Part shown: positions 10,700 through 25,119 of the stretch, in pieces | Numbering within the stretch: the stretch's first letter is position 1 | Layout of the letters: the number at the start of each line of letters is the position of its first letter | Source: Pyrrhosoma nymphula | Taxonomy: Eukaryota; Arthropoda; Insecta; Odonata; Coenagrionidae | DNA length: 64,000 nt | Assembly: GCA_963573305.1 (NCBI GenBank) | Contig: OY754331.1 | Coordinates: 9,830,868 to 9,894,867 of the forward strand | Direction of reading: 5' to 3' | The notes under the pieces: model-generated | The model's input: only the letters and a program-made list of their open reading frames with translations | The model's database searches: none | Told to the model about the DNA's origin: nothing | Translations under genes and position numbers: made by a program

Positions 10700-13600
10700 T
10701 GTTTCTGATTTTAATCCCAGACGCGTGTCAAACGAGGACAACACATTTGTCTCTAACCCACTTTCTTCTTTTTATTAATTTAACCCAACTGTCCATAAAT
10801 TTGTCAACATTTTTCTTATGCGTGACTTGAACCGGTTGAAAAACATTTCCACACTAGATTGTTTTTAACAGCTAACACATTTTCTTTTTCATTTTAAAGA
10901 AGTTGTGGTAACAAAGACTACTGAAGATGGTGAAAATAAATGTTATTCTGGATGACAAACTTTTGTTTGAACCGTATTGTACATCAAAACTGAATAGGTG
11001 GAAATTTTAATAAGGTTCTAAAAGGTTTGTTTAGAAGTTTATTATTCCTCTCCCTATCATTAATTTCATTATCACAACATTCCTTTTTCTGATATAAGAG
11101 CTGAATTTCTCTTGCCACTTCTTCTTCATTGCCCCATGGAAACTCTTTTAGGTAGTTTCACTTTTACTATACCTTTTCTTTTATTATTTGGCTTACCAAC
11201 TCTCTCCTCTGTCTCAGCCGATGCAAGTCCTACAAGACCACATCCATACCACTCTCATCTTTAACACAGGTTTTCCATTTCGGTTTTTCCTTCTCATCGA
11301 CAAATTTCCACGAGCTGTTAACATCCATATCCAACACCAAGCGTTGAGGGTTTCTATTTTAAATTCTCAAATACTACTGTCACTTAGACAAATGACTAAA
11401 CAAAATTTCATTTCGTACTATTTGCATAGGTATCACAATGGCTAATCTAAAAAGAAAGTGTCCCCCCACTAGGGTAGTAGAAATCTTCTCAATAGACCAT
11501 CATATGCTCAAATTGTTTAAAAATTCATTTCCCTACCTCTGATAAAACAGCCAGCTTGAAGATAGAGAACAACTCTCTGTGAGCAATTTTGACTACCATC
11601 GGGGCATTTTGTAGAAACTGAGCAACCGTAAGTGGAAACATGTTACCGTGGCGGCATGAGGCCCAAGGTTTTTTTAAATATGCAAACATCACGGCATAAA
11701 TGTTGTACCAAACGCAAGTCTACAGGCGCAAAAAGTAGCCATCATAATCTGTTTTCTAAATATCGTGTCTGCGCCTAAAGCCTTCTGCAGTAATGGCGCA
11801 TAGCTTAACATAACATCAGTCAAGATTATGGCATGATGATTTTGGTTATGCAATATGTTACTGTAAGGAGAAACTTTATGCCCTTATCACCATTCATGGG
11901 AGGACATATTCACTATTGCTTATTTAATTACAAAAAACTATTTTGATTTCCTCTGCAACATTTTACCCTTGCGTATTTGCATGGTTACTTTATATAAATC
12001 CAATGCATTATACATGTGGTACTACCTCTGAATAACTCCTAATGTTTCTCCTCTCAAAAGGATATTCCAAAACTTCAAAAGGCTATTCACAAGTTTCTTG
12101 GTCCATCATTTTCAGTCTAGGCGTTCAGTCTTCATTATCCAATCTGATAAGCAATTTGACTCTCGAGTTGGAAAGATTATTTCCAACTCAACTAGATCCT
12201 GAGTTTTATTTCCTTCCCAAAGGCTCTGCTCAAGTGCTCTTCGCATTTAGCCATTTATCCATAACTTTTTATGATTATGGGAGAACATCACCAAATAAAA
12301 AATTTCACCCAGGCAGTAACCGACGAGTCAGATTAAACCAAAATTAATTCTTACTTTGCAAACCAAATTAACAAAGATCCAGTAGTTCAACAGCTTCACC
12401 ACCAATCTTCCTTATTCAATCCAGGAGCCATTTGACTTGGATTTATTGGTCATATGGCTACAGTGTCACGGATTTTGGAGGTTCTTGGATGTTTGACAAT
12501 ATAAAAACAGAATATAATATAACAAATAACCATGGATGAATACACGGTGAATATGAAGAACCTATCCAGGGTTAGGGAAATGTTAAATGTTTTAGCGTTT
12601 TCTCAGAGTAACTCATTTATAGGAGAATATAACTTTGAAGGATTATTTTTTTAGGCTCTTATTTAATGCACACTCTAAAAAGAGTTGAGTAATGGACCGT
12701 GAATAATTTCCTCCATTAAGGTTGAAAGGCACTTCTTAAGACAAATATAAAAGGTCTGTGTTAAACATTAAATGTAGCTAACAAAAGATTTTTAACTTTT
12801 TTCTGTTCTCTTCCGAAAAATTAAATTGAAAGCTCTGGTCTTAAAATGCTAAAGTTTATAAATTAAGCTCAATTTAAAGATTACATTTTTAAGTGTGCTT
12901 GGACAATTAAAGATGGCGCTGGTTGTAAATGCTTCTAAAAATTAGAGGATAGCTTGTAGAGATAAATAAAATTTTCAAATTACCAAATCCTAAAATAAAC
13001 GATGTTGAACCAAATAAGTTGCACATTGTGAGGGCTAAATCGTGATGGTTTCCAATCCCCATTGACAGTTGTAGCCAATAGCTCCTCCAATGAATGAAGT
13101 TATTTTTTCGGGTATCCGTAATAACGCGGCAAATTTGTAGCGCAACACACGGTCAATTGACCAACCATATCATGGCTAACATGCCTTTTCACTGCTAAGT
13201 TTTATCCCAGAGAGAGCTCATCATAGCGTGCAAACCCGCTGGGTATTTAAATACCCCAGAGTTCATTATATCTTCGGTATTTTAACTCATTTGTACGTAG
13301 AACACATATAAGCGTCCGTAGTGATAATGACAATGCTCCGACCGAACGCATATATATTCGTGCGTAGCAGTGAAATGTATGAAAGAAAATGTCAATTGTA
13401 TGAAGCTGATGTTTGGAGAAGTGACTCTTGAACTTGAACCCCTTCGGAAAAATATACTACTACTGCGAGGTAATATGCGCAAATGGACATGAAAAATTTA
13501 GTTCTTGCTTACTTAATTAAAAATAGTGAATATGGCATAAATATTAATTCCTTGTTATACAAATGGTGGAGAATTATTTAACGTTATATTGTCTCTTTCT

Positions 13601-16600
13601 CGTGGTTTTCTCTTCTCGGGTTTTTTTTATATCTATCATAAATCATTCTTCTTTGACTTTCATCTTGTTCGTTTCCCTCCATCCCAACACACTTACTGCA
13701 CGGTGTGGGAAAATAACGTGGAAGCTACTCAAAGAGCAGTGAGACATCAAATGCGGCAAAGTATTTCCTTTTGCGCACAGCGTCGCAGCCCAAGCGTACT
13801 TGTCGCCGCGTGGTTTCCGATCGTTTCTTCCACCGGGCGTCTGCATTCACATCGCCCTTTTTGCCGCCTGGGATAAGAAAAAAAGCTCTTTGTAGCCACT
13901 CTGCACATTATTTGCGGCTGCGTATTCGACGACGAATTTCCATCCGTTCTTTCTCTGCACCCTCTGCTTTTCAGCGATTGGTTCGTAGCCAGCGGGGAAA
14001 GTCTCCAGCTTTTTCGCTCCATTTTAAATTACATCTTCCTTGTACGTATTTCGTAATTTATACACCGATTGTAATAAACAGCCTTGATTACTCAAAGGTA
14101 AAAAAATACTCAGTGCATGCATTTTGAACCTCAGGTAAGTTGGAATAAAACAAATACGCAAATGCTCTTATTCGTCACTGCTTCATTGAAAAAAAATAAG
14201 TGGCCAGGTGATTACTTGTAGCTGGTAAAAGAAAACTTTTTGTTCAACATGGGTATAAATTTAAAATTTACAAGTTTAAGAGGAACGAGGGAGCATTATT
14301 TTATGTGAAGCATTCGAAACTATTTCCCCTAAATTATGATAATTCCATGCCTGAAGTTCTGGAGGCTTGCATAGTCAACTTTGACTGACGAAAAGAAGTG
14401 CCTATAACCACCATTAGGAGTTTCGTAATACATAGAAGCAGGCACAGGAAACTAAAATCAGTGAAAATTTAAGTAGCTGCTAATAAATATTTAAAGAAGA
14501 GTAAATGCCTTCTATTGTTGTTACTAATTGTTTTGGTTTGGTCAAATCACCCTTGGTCCAACTCCTAATACACGCCTGTTTCTCTGAATATATAAACTAA
14601 TTTAAACGAACTCTCAGTACTTTTCTCAGGTGATAAACAAGGCTAGATATTCCTAAGGCGAAAGATTACATGGATATATTTATGTAAAGTCCGAACATCT
14701 AATGGAATACGCTGAAAGTTTGAGTTAAATTACTTCTTTAAACTCACAGAATGTTTCTTATATCGCCTAAAATTAAATAAATCGGTTATTAACCTTGCTA
14801 AATTCACACCATAAGGGGTAAAATACATTATCACCTCACAATTGTTAGAATTAACCAAAAGTTTTGAGCATCTGAACTCCGTTTAGTTAATAATTAGTAA
14901 TAAACCATTCCATCTAAGGAGCCATTACCGCCAAATATGAGGTTAAATTGCAAAAGTTGTCTAAAATGTGAGATAAGTTGTAAATGTAATTTATAGAGAC
15001 TCTCATATGGGTTTTACGGGAAATCACCAGCATAAGTTAAAATCCGAAACTATTGAATCAATTGTTAAAAGTTTCATCTATTTATTCCCTTAATTTCGCC
15101 AATTAACGATTATTTTGTATAACATCATCAAGATAAAGCTACAATATGGCATATTTTACATTTATTACTTACAGCGTATTCCATTTACCATCCTCAACTT
15201 AATTGGACACAGTGCGGATAGATATTAAAATTACTATGCTAATTAAGTATTTAGAATATAAAGTTAACCCAGGAATGATGAATTTTCCAGAATTTTAATT
15301 TGAGATTAACTTTTTTGAAATAACGACTGCGCATTTATTACGTAGTGTGTAAGCTAACTATTACGGCAGGAACTGAAATAGAAATGAAGCAAAATGCTAC
15401 AAATAAAACAATTTTCTTTTCATCCTGAGTCTCTTAGTTTTCTGACATCTCGACTTATTTGCGGACTTACTCCTAATTTGTAATAACTAACTCCTAATAA
15501 TAATAACGTGTGGTATTTCCCAATTTACATTCTTGATTCCTTGCATTGATTAAAAATATATATATTTGCTCTGCCATTTTTTTGTAGAGTCAATAACACT
15601 TTTACCATATTGGCATTTATTCCACTACTCCAAGACCGTCAAAACATGAAATTTTCATTTTCCGCGTTTTGCTAAAAACAATGACTATAATTGGTTGCCT
15701 AGTGATTAATTTGATGCACTAACATTCACTTGTGGAGAAAAATTCATAGCTAATACTTTTTGATAAAGTTATTTAGATAATATATTTTTTAAAATATATA
15801 TTTTACTCTTCATTTTTGGCAAAATTTACTATAGATATAAACCTGCATTTGAAATCTTACTTCAAAGTCAGTGAAGCCGCCGCTTCACAGTTTAAGCAGA
15901 ATGAAGTAATGCGTATCATGCAGCCAAAAACTTTCAAGTTACTCAGTACCCAAAGTACTAAGTACAGATAAGATTCTTTAGTATTATTAGCACCTCTTTT
16001 CCCCAACTTTTCTAAACGCATTCGGATGTTTCATGCAAGGCACTAATGAAGATAGCTCATGCATTCACAGAGATGATTAAGTGTGATGAGTCATTCATTG
16101 AGACAACATATAGTTCAAGTGTCAACAGCGAGGAGTTCATTAGCGTCTAAAAATAGAGGAGCTCTCAATCAAAAAGGCAAATCTGTGTGAATAATATAAG
16201 CATAGTTATGTGGATCAATAACTAGATACCAGGGAGGACATTTGAATTTTCCATCCGAGGAGGAACATGCCTCCGTTTGGTTTGAACGACGTCACTCAAA
16301 TGCAGCCTATTCAGCGGTGGCCATAAATAGTATTAGATAAAAGTATTTTTTATTTTTTATTCTGAAAAAAATGATAAATAAGAATCCTTATTTATTTAAA
16401 AAATTATTTTTTTGCTATTCAAATAATTAAATAATTCAAATTACAATGAGGCAAAATAAATTTTTAGAGAACTAAAAAAAGTAATGCCTAATTCAAAAAT
16501 ATAGACTTTAGGGTATGATCTTCTATCTAGCTAATTTATTTATAATAACGCTCAAGGATCTTTTTTCATTAGAACTAAGCTAAGATATTCCGTTCAATAG

Positions 16601-18440
16601 AATTACAACTTATTTTGAGTGAACTATTTATTTTTTTCAAATCCATGGAAACGAACAATGGTAGACATCCATTTTGAATATAGTTTAAAAGCATTTTTAT
16701 CAAACTGCCCAGACGAAGGTAATCATAATATAAAAAACTTCTGTGTAAAATTTGTTGTACTAGCGTTTTAGAAAGTCATTGATGTATTTTCACCTATTAA
16801 AATGTATTTAAAGTTATATCGTTTCGCTCTGTGTTGCGATCAATGTTAGTCAAGAAAAATTAGAATACTAGACAAATAGATTACTGGATAAAGAATGCTG
16901 TTCAATGAAACACAAAAATGTTGATTTATCACGACAGAGTTTTTAGAATTAATAAAAATTACGATTACATTTATTTATTCGTATCAAATTAGGTTCAGAA
17001 GGAAATTTAACTTTTGAAAAGTCACGTTGAATCTAAGTAATTAGGGACCAGCTTTGTACCTTTGAATTTAGAGACCTAGAGAATTCAGAGATTTAGAAAA
17101 TATATGCAAAATCATTAAGTGACCTAAAAAGAGACCAACTAACGGAATTAATTAATAAACGCTAATGAATAGCAAACACATTGTTCCATTACTATTTTCA
17201 CTCATTCCTTGCTTTTTTTTAATAAAAAAAGATTAAATATGCAATTAAGCTAGGTATGTCACATTTTGTGAAATAACTGAGTATTTATTTCTTGATGTTG
17301 AAAAAAATGTGCACGCGAACCGTATAGAATTCTTTGAAATACGTTTAAGATATTTTTAAGAGAAGCCTTACCAAATGCCTTTTAATACAATTGCCTTTCT
17401 TCAATGATTTACATATAATACTGTAATAATAGACAATTACCTCAACTTTCCGAATAACTTCCAGGTTTTGTTTGGTAAAAATATTTTTGCTAAATTCTAA
17501 ACCATCAGTTATTTGGTTCTCTCTGCAATAGTTCACCTTTCTACCTTAAACTGAAGACATTCTGAAGAAAACATTTTCTTCTTCTTACACTGTGTTAATC
17601 TTATCGCATGCGTATCCTCTTAAAAGAAGAGTTTCCAATTCAAATGCCATAGGCTATAATAATTTCAGCATAATAGTTTCGAATTGACATTCCCCTTTTG
17701 CGTGCTCGCTGTGATATGTCACGCACGCATTTTCATTTCTGATTTGGAATCTTAACTGTTTCCCTCTCAACTGTTGATTCCTCGGTGTTTTTTTTGTGGA
17801 AATTATATAAAAATAAATGCCTTTCCACAGTCCCTCAATAAGCCTTGATTTGTATTTCATTTCTTCTTTCCTCTAAATCCAACTGTTGCACACAATTCCC
17901 TCACTTATCTCAGCATTTGTTCACCAAGGAGTACAGCTTCTCTTAGCTCCAAAACTACATATTCCTCAACATACAATGTTTGCCTTATGTGGCGCGACAA
18001 CGTTACCTAAGAACCAGGCTTGGAATCGGCATCACGATCACCGAAATACCCGATCCATCTACTTTATTATGAAGGTGGGAAAACGTTATCAGACAGGTAC
18101 AGGATTAAGGATATAAGATGAAAATAGAAATTGGTAGACATCCTGGTAGATACTTAACTGAAAAATTCATTGGAATGATATCATTCAAATGAATAGAAAC
18201 AGATTTTATGAGTAGCAAGGAATAAATTATCGTTGGGGAAAATAAGAAGAGGGAGATTATGAAGAAGGGGTGGAGAGAAGGTTTCAACATTGTTAGAGGG
18301 AAGATTCAGGGTGTATGTATAAACTAAAAAAAGGGAAATGAAGGTCTCGCAAAAATGATGATTTTCGAGTAAACGTTAGTTTTAGCCTTAGCTATGTGGA
18401 AACACGACATATAATAATTTCCCGCTTTGTATATTCTACA
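10700..18440. other. 7.7 kb without a recognisable gene
   Basis: Mostly AT-rich, non-repetitive sequence. A less AT-rich patch at 13680-14030 opens short frames on both strands that I judge non-coding. A hairpin (CTGGGTA/TACCCCAG type) lies at 13239-13259. No LINE, PLE or tRNA signal was recognised between these. Confidence 0.45.
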
Positions 18441-18447
18441 CTTTAAT

Positions 18448-18537
18448 ATTGTTACCGACTATGGTTTCAACATAAAATATGATATGGCGATTTCGACCTT
18501 GACAATAGCATTTTGAGTCGAAACCATGGTCGGCAAT
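18448..18537. mobile_element. Small head-to-head fold-back with hammerhead-like core
   Basis: ATTGTTACCGACTATGGTTTCAA at the left is the inverted counterpart of GTCGAAACCATGGTCGGCAAT at the right. The right arm continues as TGATAAAAAAAATTGTGGAAG, resembling the tail of the 22.93-23.21 kb fold-back (CAAAAATAAAACCTAGTGTGGAA). Both copies are 5'-truncated and point outward from a common centre. Confidence 0.6.
18498..18524 (+). ncRNA. Degenerate hammerhead-like core
   Basis: CTTGACAA, a short arm, GTC, then GAAAC. The first core segment deviates from CUGANGA by an insertion and a G-to-A change, so cleavage is unlikely. The left arm carries only the GAAAC half (as GGTTTC). Confidence 0.4.
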
Positions 18538-18559
18538 GATAAAAAAAATTGTGGAAGGT

Positions 18560-21500
18560 GAGAAATTATTTCAAATTTAGCTTTTTTATCATTTCATGGA
18601 TGTTTATTTTTTACAGAGAGCTTAAATTGATTAAAGAGCCAATTTTCAGATGAAATATTAAGCACATCAAATTTCTGCATATTCTTGTTTGACGGGATAC
18701 CATATGTTCTCTAATTTCAGCGAGTATTTTAGATCTCTTTCCTTCGAGAAATGTTCCTCAGTTCCGAATCACCAAATGACTACCGGAGTATATTGTGCAC
18801 GTCGCCGAATTGATTCAATTGCAATCATTGCTTCAGCGTCTGTGGTTACCTCAACTATCAACAGTAATCTGATGACTCTCGGTCGATTTCCTCACCACAG
18901 AGACAGCCCCAGGTACACTCTCTTCTGATGTACTATGCCAGTTCTCTCTCATTCCCTCCATAGCCACCTTTTCCCCCATCATCCTACGCCACGTGAATTA
19001 TTCAAGGGTCGACTTCGGATAGGGCAAGAAAGAAAAAAAACCGTAACTTGACGGGGTATGGGGTAGTAAGAACAGAGTCAGGAGGTTGTATAAGATTTGC
19101 AAGTGTAATTGTTTCAACGGAAGTAATGTATATGCTAATCGACATTCTGTGTCCGAAGCGCTGTTGGGAAATTGTGGGGATTCAAGGAACCTTCGTGTGA
19201 GTCACGCCAGCGCTTGCCTTCGTCATCCACCAAGCCATTCCACGCCAAGCCGTTTCTTCCCTTTTACTAAGACAAACACCCACCCCCTCTTAAGATAACA
19301 CCGTTTCGCCTCCCACCAAAACTTGAGTTGAAATGTATCACGTTAAAAGAATATGGGAGAAAGGCCATGCTCATCCATTTAATACATAAGTGGCGATAAA
19401 ACCCTAACTTTTTTTACTTTCTTATCGTATTCGAATATATCATAATATCTGTTAGTGGTAAAAACTTCAATGTTGATCTTGCTTTTGAAAAATAAGTTTT
19501 AGGTACTTACTAAATTTTCTTCGTATATGAAAGTTACTCCATTCAAATTTAAACAGTAACTTTACATAAAACAGAAATATAGTCACTAATAGTTTTATAT
19601 ACTGTGCCTTTTTTGCGTTAAACTTTGGAGTGTTTTGTGCTATGTGTGCGGGAAATATTTGAATGCCAAAGCTCTATACTCTCGTTCCGAAATATGTTGC
19701 AGCACCCACGTTTTAAATGAAATATTTTTCAAACTGTGATAATATGCTGAATATGCCCTTTCGTATTTTTTAGCATCTACTGATTGTAAACGTCATTCTA
19801 CCGTTTACAGAGATTTTTATCCCAAAAGAGCATGAATATATCTTTATATTAACCTGCGAGGGCGTGATAAGTGGGCATTTTTATAACGGCATTCATTGCT
19901 TTTTTTACTGTGGAGCCCAAAAAAGCTGTATTTTTCTCTCCATTTTTGTTAATATTATATTCCTTTTAGTAAATTCAAATAATAAAAAATAGCGACCAAA
20001 TATGTCATAATTCAATTGTGTAACATGCGCACGTCTTTAGAACTTAATTCCATGGAAAGAAGATATAATATATTGTGAGCAATGCCTTGTTAAGTTACGT
20101 TTCTCAATTATGCAAAAGTGGAAAAAGTCGAACAATGAGACGTTAGCCATTGAATATAGCATTAAGGAGGTATTGAAGAAAATTATATTGCAGCAGAAAA
20201 GCATGCTTGACTATGCGACAAAGGAATGAAAATTACTGAATGATATTCTTGAAGGAATGATATATAAGCAATAAGATGGAGGTAAAGTATTAGTTATGTT
20301 AAACACCGCGTAAGTAGACTGAATGTCGAGCTTTAGAGTGAAGTGCTGCAGGGACATTGGCTAATTTATTTAAGTAATGGCTATTGTAACTCTCGTTTGA
20401 CAGTCCTTATTAACAGATTAATACTTTACTATCTAATGATTTCATGGTTTCACTTCTTTGGAACTAAGGTATTTCTAAAAACTATATCACTTACGTCACT
20501 TTGAAAGGGAGGAATCATTTCCTACTTATACACAAGACTGAAATGCGTCTATTTAAATTTTTAATCATAAACGCGTATCCAACACTGCCAGTGGCTTTGT
20601 ACGTCGCGACGGCGTCTGGAGGGTGAATATATCATCAGAGCATGAAACACACCGATTATTTGGGAAACTTTCGTTTTTGCACTAAAAAATTCATTTATTC
20701 CATTAAAAGGACTCTGCGTGCATTTTGGCCATCACGGAAGCATTAAAGCCCGCATTGCCATTAAACGACCAAACAAGGAAAACGGAAGTATCACACACAG
20801 ACACACTCCACCTATCCCCCTCTTACCTCACTCTTTTCCGCATGAGTCACGAGGCCCCCCCCGAAGCGATGCCTTCGGGGACACGCCCAGTGAACGAGAA
20901 ACAAAGTTATAGCAGAGAAGATACAATTAAAAACTCTGCAGTTAAAACCACGCAGAGTATTTTTATTTTACTTTTTGATGAGGGGGGAAGTGGGGAATGA
21001 GGGGAAGTATAAGGCGAGACGAGAGGTGATTGGGCGAGAGAGCGTATCTCTGGGTGACGGGGTAGGGGGGGAACCAATTTCAAACATTGGTGGTAATAAA
21101 ATTTCACGCAGCAACATTTCCGTCGAATTAATGCCCACATAGTGGAAAGAATGACACGGAGCGCAGCACAGTTGGGTGGCCTGAGGGGGATGTGTGGAGG
21201 AGAGATGGCATGGGAGGGTTGTATAAGGGGGTTGTTTGGGGAGAGGTGGTTGAGGGTGGGTGGCGGAGGGATTGGTAGGTGGAGGGGAGGAAAAGAATTG
21301 ACCGTGAGGGGGGGAAGAGTGAGAGAAAGGGGTAAAGGATAGAGTTGTTCTCGGCGTGAGAACATCACTTCATTACTTCGCACCCTCATTCGATGAAGCG
21401 TTTACTTATTCATGACACCGGTAACATCGAGGGACGTGGGTGGGAAAGATGTGAGGGGGCCAACCTCCTCCGCAAGGGTTTGGCCTCCAATACACCATCT

Positions 21501-22920
21501 CCTTCTCCTCCACAACCTGTACAACCCCTCACCACTCCCCGAACCCTTTCTCCCACCCACCCCATGATGCATCGCTCGCCCTTTCTCATCCACCAGAATT
21601 CAATCGGATTTACAACCGGAGTCCTCCGCATCCCTCTCCCATCCGACTCAACCCACAGCCTCCTCCTCCTCCCTCAATTGTCTCACCCTCTGTTAAACAG
21701 ACCGGCTTCCTAAATGACTTCTCCAACTTCCCCAACCCAGAGCGAATTCACAAATCATCAGCACAGAGCCCGGAGGCACCCGACGCCCTCGCTACCAATT
21801 GCGATTCGTCGCAAGTAGACAATCCATACGTACAACAATGCACGTCATTGTTACAACTCCCGAAACCCTTCTCACCAATCTTCACGTATTCCCTATTTGT
21901 CTTTCTTGCCTGTTACATCCACGGAAATCAAGGTGACGAGAACAGCATTACTAGAGATTTTTTATATTTCCCGACAAAACTCTTCCTTTTCTCAAATGCA
22001 CACAATCCTTCACACTTTAAGCCTGAAATATTTAAAATTATTTTTTTCTGTAATTTTTTTATTTTTAGTTCAACATTAGTTCAGCAGAGTGCTAGAGATC
22101 TTTCGATTATCCAACTATTGGCATTGGTTTCAGTTTTAACAGTCCAGGTTGTTTGTATCAAAGGCGTGCACAGGTGAGATTTCAGAAAACAATTAATTTT
22201 CCTGTGGTTCTGCACTCTCTTTGCATATTGCCGTTTTGTATATAATATACAACTTCAGGATATTCGGTGTGGTGCTGATTGCTAGCAAATAAACTTCAAG
22301 CGTAAGATAGGGTTCCAAAAATCCCAGGAAAATTTAATACAGCTTGTATATTACTGGATTGTTTGAATATTACTGTATGTAAAATACCACCATATGCATA
22401 TTTCCAAAGACTATACTACTTTATCTGACTTGACTGAAAATATGTTAAATCTAACGAAAACATAATTTCCCTGGAGTAGGTCTTGTGGATCTGGTCACGT
22501 AAATTGAATGGATAATCTACAACTATGGAAATATTAAATCTAACTTACCTAGCTTAAATTCTAACGAAAGATTGAACGGTGGTAGAAAATAAATATTAGC
22601 AGAAACTCATGAGTGAATATGATCTAAGCAATTCCTAAGAGAAAGAGGATATGAAGGTAAAGAAAGAAAACTCTGTAAATTATAGCATAGTTAAAAAGTT
22701 AAAGTACGTAAGACTGGGTAAAATAAATTGGTAAAATAGGGTCAGCTTCAAGGTTTCAATATAAATTATTAAACATTACATGAGTTTGTTGACCCAGAAT
22801 GTGATTAAAATTAAACTTTTGGGATATTTCAGTGTCAATGATTGATTAAAAATGAACGTTGATTTTACTCTGAAAATGAAGGATGTGATGTTGCCTACGC
22901 AGTTATTATTCTGCTAATGA
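18560..22920. other. No recognisable gene; GC-skewed island at 20720-21800
   Basis: 20720-21800 contains a strong hairpin at 20858-20880 (CCCCGAAG/CTTCGGGG) and a G-rich stretch at 20980-21340 with many GGG runs. A C-rich stretch follows at 21470-21680. Frames of up to 160 residues here are Pro/Ser/Leu-rich low-complexity readings of that skew. The flanks are ordinary AT-rich DNA. Confidence 0.45.
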
Positions 22921-22996
22921 TTTGTATACTATAAATTTTGAATTAAAAGGTAAAAACTTAGTTTTTCCACACTAGGTTTTATTTGTGACGACCGTG

Positions 22997-23022
22997 GTTT
23001 CGACGGTTTACGTTATCATCAG
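22997..23022 (-). ncRNA. Hammerhead-like core, left arm
   Basis: On the minus strand CTGATGA (23022-23016) and GAAAC (23001-22997) are spaced by 14 bases that include ACG/CGT pairing. The core letters are canonical, but stem II is only three pairs and slightly offset. Confidence 0.5.
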
Positions 23023-23116
23023 GTAAAAGATACAATTTGCGGGACACTTATATTTACATAGTTGAGAGTGCAAGGAACTATGTATATATAAGTGTTCCAC
23101 TAATTGTATCTTTCAC

Positions 23117-23142
23117 CTGATGATAACGTAAACCGTCGAAAC
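23117..23142 (+). ncRNA. Hammerhead-like core, right arm
   Basis: CTGATGA (23117-23123) and GAAAC (23138-23142) have the same 14-base interval as the left arm. The two arms keep the core letters unchanged although other arm positions have diverged. Confidence 0.5.
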
Positions 23143-23209
23143 CACGGTCGTCAAAAATAAAACCTAGTGTGGAAAAAACAAAGTTTTTTAACTTTTTATT
23201 CAAAATGAA

Positions 23210-23565
23210 TAGTAAATTTCAGAAAAATACCCCGGGAACCACCAAATTTGTATACTATAGGTAAGTTATTTTCAATTAATAAACACCATTATCAAATGCA
23301 TGCAAATTCAAGTACTCTGAATGTGCTTTCAGACACTGCAGTCGGGTGTAAATCCGTATCCATCCATACGCACATTGGAGAACCAAACCACACACAAACG
23401 GCAGATTATCCTCGGTGAATAATAGCGTTTGAATAACTTCAAGTAACTTTTTTTATTCAAACACTTGGGTATCTGAATAACTAATTGTAAGTAACAAATT
23501 ATAGTGCGAGTCATAATACTTAGGGACATGGTTGAAAAAATTACTTGAATTACTCTTGAACATTG

Positions 23566-23600
<35 letters not shown>

Positions 23601-23930
23601 TGAAGTGTTTGAATCTGCAGCATATCTGGACGAAGTGTTTTTCAAATTGAAAACAACTCCTTGTGTAACCCGCAACACGTCGAAATATTCCCGTGCTAAT
23701 TTCCCCTTTCTTGCCCAATGAGTCCTCTCACCTGCCCACCCTCGCAAACCACCTCCTCCCTACTTCGCAAGTCTTCCCAACGTCCGCTGTCCGCTGCTTT
23801 CACTCAAATAGTCGCTTCATCCTCTAGTCGTGAAATCGCCCAAGCCAAGAGAGGCAGTCAGGATCGGTGAAATTTGGTCCCATTTTTAGAGCTCTCGAGT
23901 AGCCCAACCTGCGAGAAATCACCCAATCAG
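23210..23930. other. No recognisable gene; (TA)n tract at 23567-23597
   Basis: The microsatellite near 23567 is the one long (TA)n run in the window with no PLE end recognised beside it. The flanking frames have no recognisable domain. Confidence 0.5.
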
Positions 23931-24693
23931 GGGGGTTATTTTGTAATCTCACCTTTTTAGTGACTCTTAGTGGAAAGGTGGGAGATCCGCTTCCCTCTCT
24001 TAATGATCGGCTCACGAACGGTTCGTGAATTGTCGAAGCTTCAATTACCTTATATCAAATAAAAGATGCCGAGACTAGCGAATACCCAGATTGCTCAACA
24101 TCTTACGGAAGATATCTTACACTGTACATACCACGAAAATCTAAATATAGTCAAAACTACAAGCGACATGTAAGCGATCACTCAATATTTAAAAAAATAA
24201 GTGCATCTAATTAGTGTTCGATTCACAAGCACGGGAAATATATTCCAAGAACGTAGATTTTAAGGCAATATTTGTTAAAATGATGAAATTATGGCATAAA
24301 TAACTGTGTTCCATTCTCCATACACTGGTGGATAGTCACACGAAAACAAAGGTATCAGCAACATTGTTTGGGAAATATTGATACGAAATATATACACATA
24401 TAATTCAAGCTAATAATAATATAAGCATTTCAAACAAAGCATACCTTAAAGTGCACAATATATTGGAGTTGAAAATGCTGAAGTTCTTCACGTTTAGAAA
24501 ATTACAGCAATACGAGTTAAAATCGTTTGTATCTTTCGCGCCCTTGTTTATTTTCCAACTCAAGCTTCACGTGGAAACGATGGTGGCTCCATGTCACGTT
24601 CTTTATGACAGGTGAGATGGACAGGAGAGTGAGTGTTGGGTTAATTGGGTTATTTTGTAATCTTACTAAAGTGAGATTACAAAATTACCCAAT
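23921..24693. repeat. Repeated GGTTATTTTGTAATCTCAC-type termini, possible MITE
   Basis: GGGTTATTTTGTAATCT(C/T)AC occurs at about 23934-23952 and 24648-24666, and inverted at 24671-24692. The last two form a 22-bp hairpin with a TAAA loop and two mismatches. The outer pair could be terminal inverted repeats of a ~760-bp element, with the 24645 copy as a separate half. ACCCAATC flanks the motif at both sites. No transposase is visible between. Confidence 0.45.
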
Positions 24694-25119
24694 CTGGCAA
24701 GCCTGCATGGGAGTTGTACAGGCTGATTGTTGTTTCCGATGTACTTTGCTGCCTTGCCCTTTTTACGTCGTTCGCAATCCCTCGCCGTCGCTCTTTTAGA
24801 CTTAACTGCCGTGTCCTCACATATTCCCCTTACGCAGTAATTTCTCGTCTGCATACTAAATCATCTCAAACACAAGACTCAAGACGTCTCATCCCGCATT
24901 CGATTATCGACTGCCTCTCTTTTCCTCCGCTTTAGCATCCGTTTTGTCCGCCACACTTGAGCCACGCCCTCGGGGAATCAGCAACCGATCACCCCGAGCA
25001 ACATCCCGAGCAGTCTCGGCTTTTAAATTATACTATCCACACAAAAACTTACCAACATTCTGACTATAGCTCATTTTTCAGCACTAGATAGCGCTCTCAT
25101 CGGGCCTCTCCTCACTAGG

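Larger units (their letters stand above)
22930..23207. mobile_element. Head-to-head fold-back of a hammerhead-bearing element
   Basis: Two arms of about 130 bp, roughly 85-90% alike by eye, face outward from a ~10-bp centre near 23070. From centre to edge each arm reads: AGTGTTCC, ATTGTATCTTT, CACCTGATGATAACGTAAAC, CGTCGAAACCACGGTCGTCA, AATAAAACCTAGTGTGG and AACTTTTTATT. Each arm therefore carries a whole CTGATGA...GAAAC core near its 5' end. No coding sequence is present, so this is a non-autonomous remnant of the same design as the large PLE. Confidence 0.8.

Noticed and set aside
11090..11450. Pyrimidine-rich segment resembling the LINE tail at 41.8 kb
   Set aside because: Minus-strand translation gave only a weak RRELVSQIIKEK-like string and no further LINE blocks; not enough to call.
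20907..21389. 160-codon minus-strand Pro-rich frame
   Set aside because: Falls exactly on the G-rich (C-rich on the minus strand) island. Low complexity, with competing frames on the other strand.
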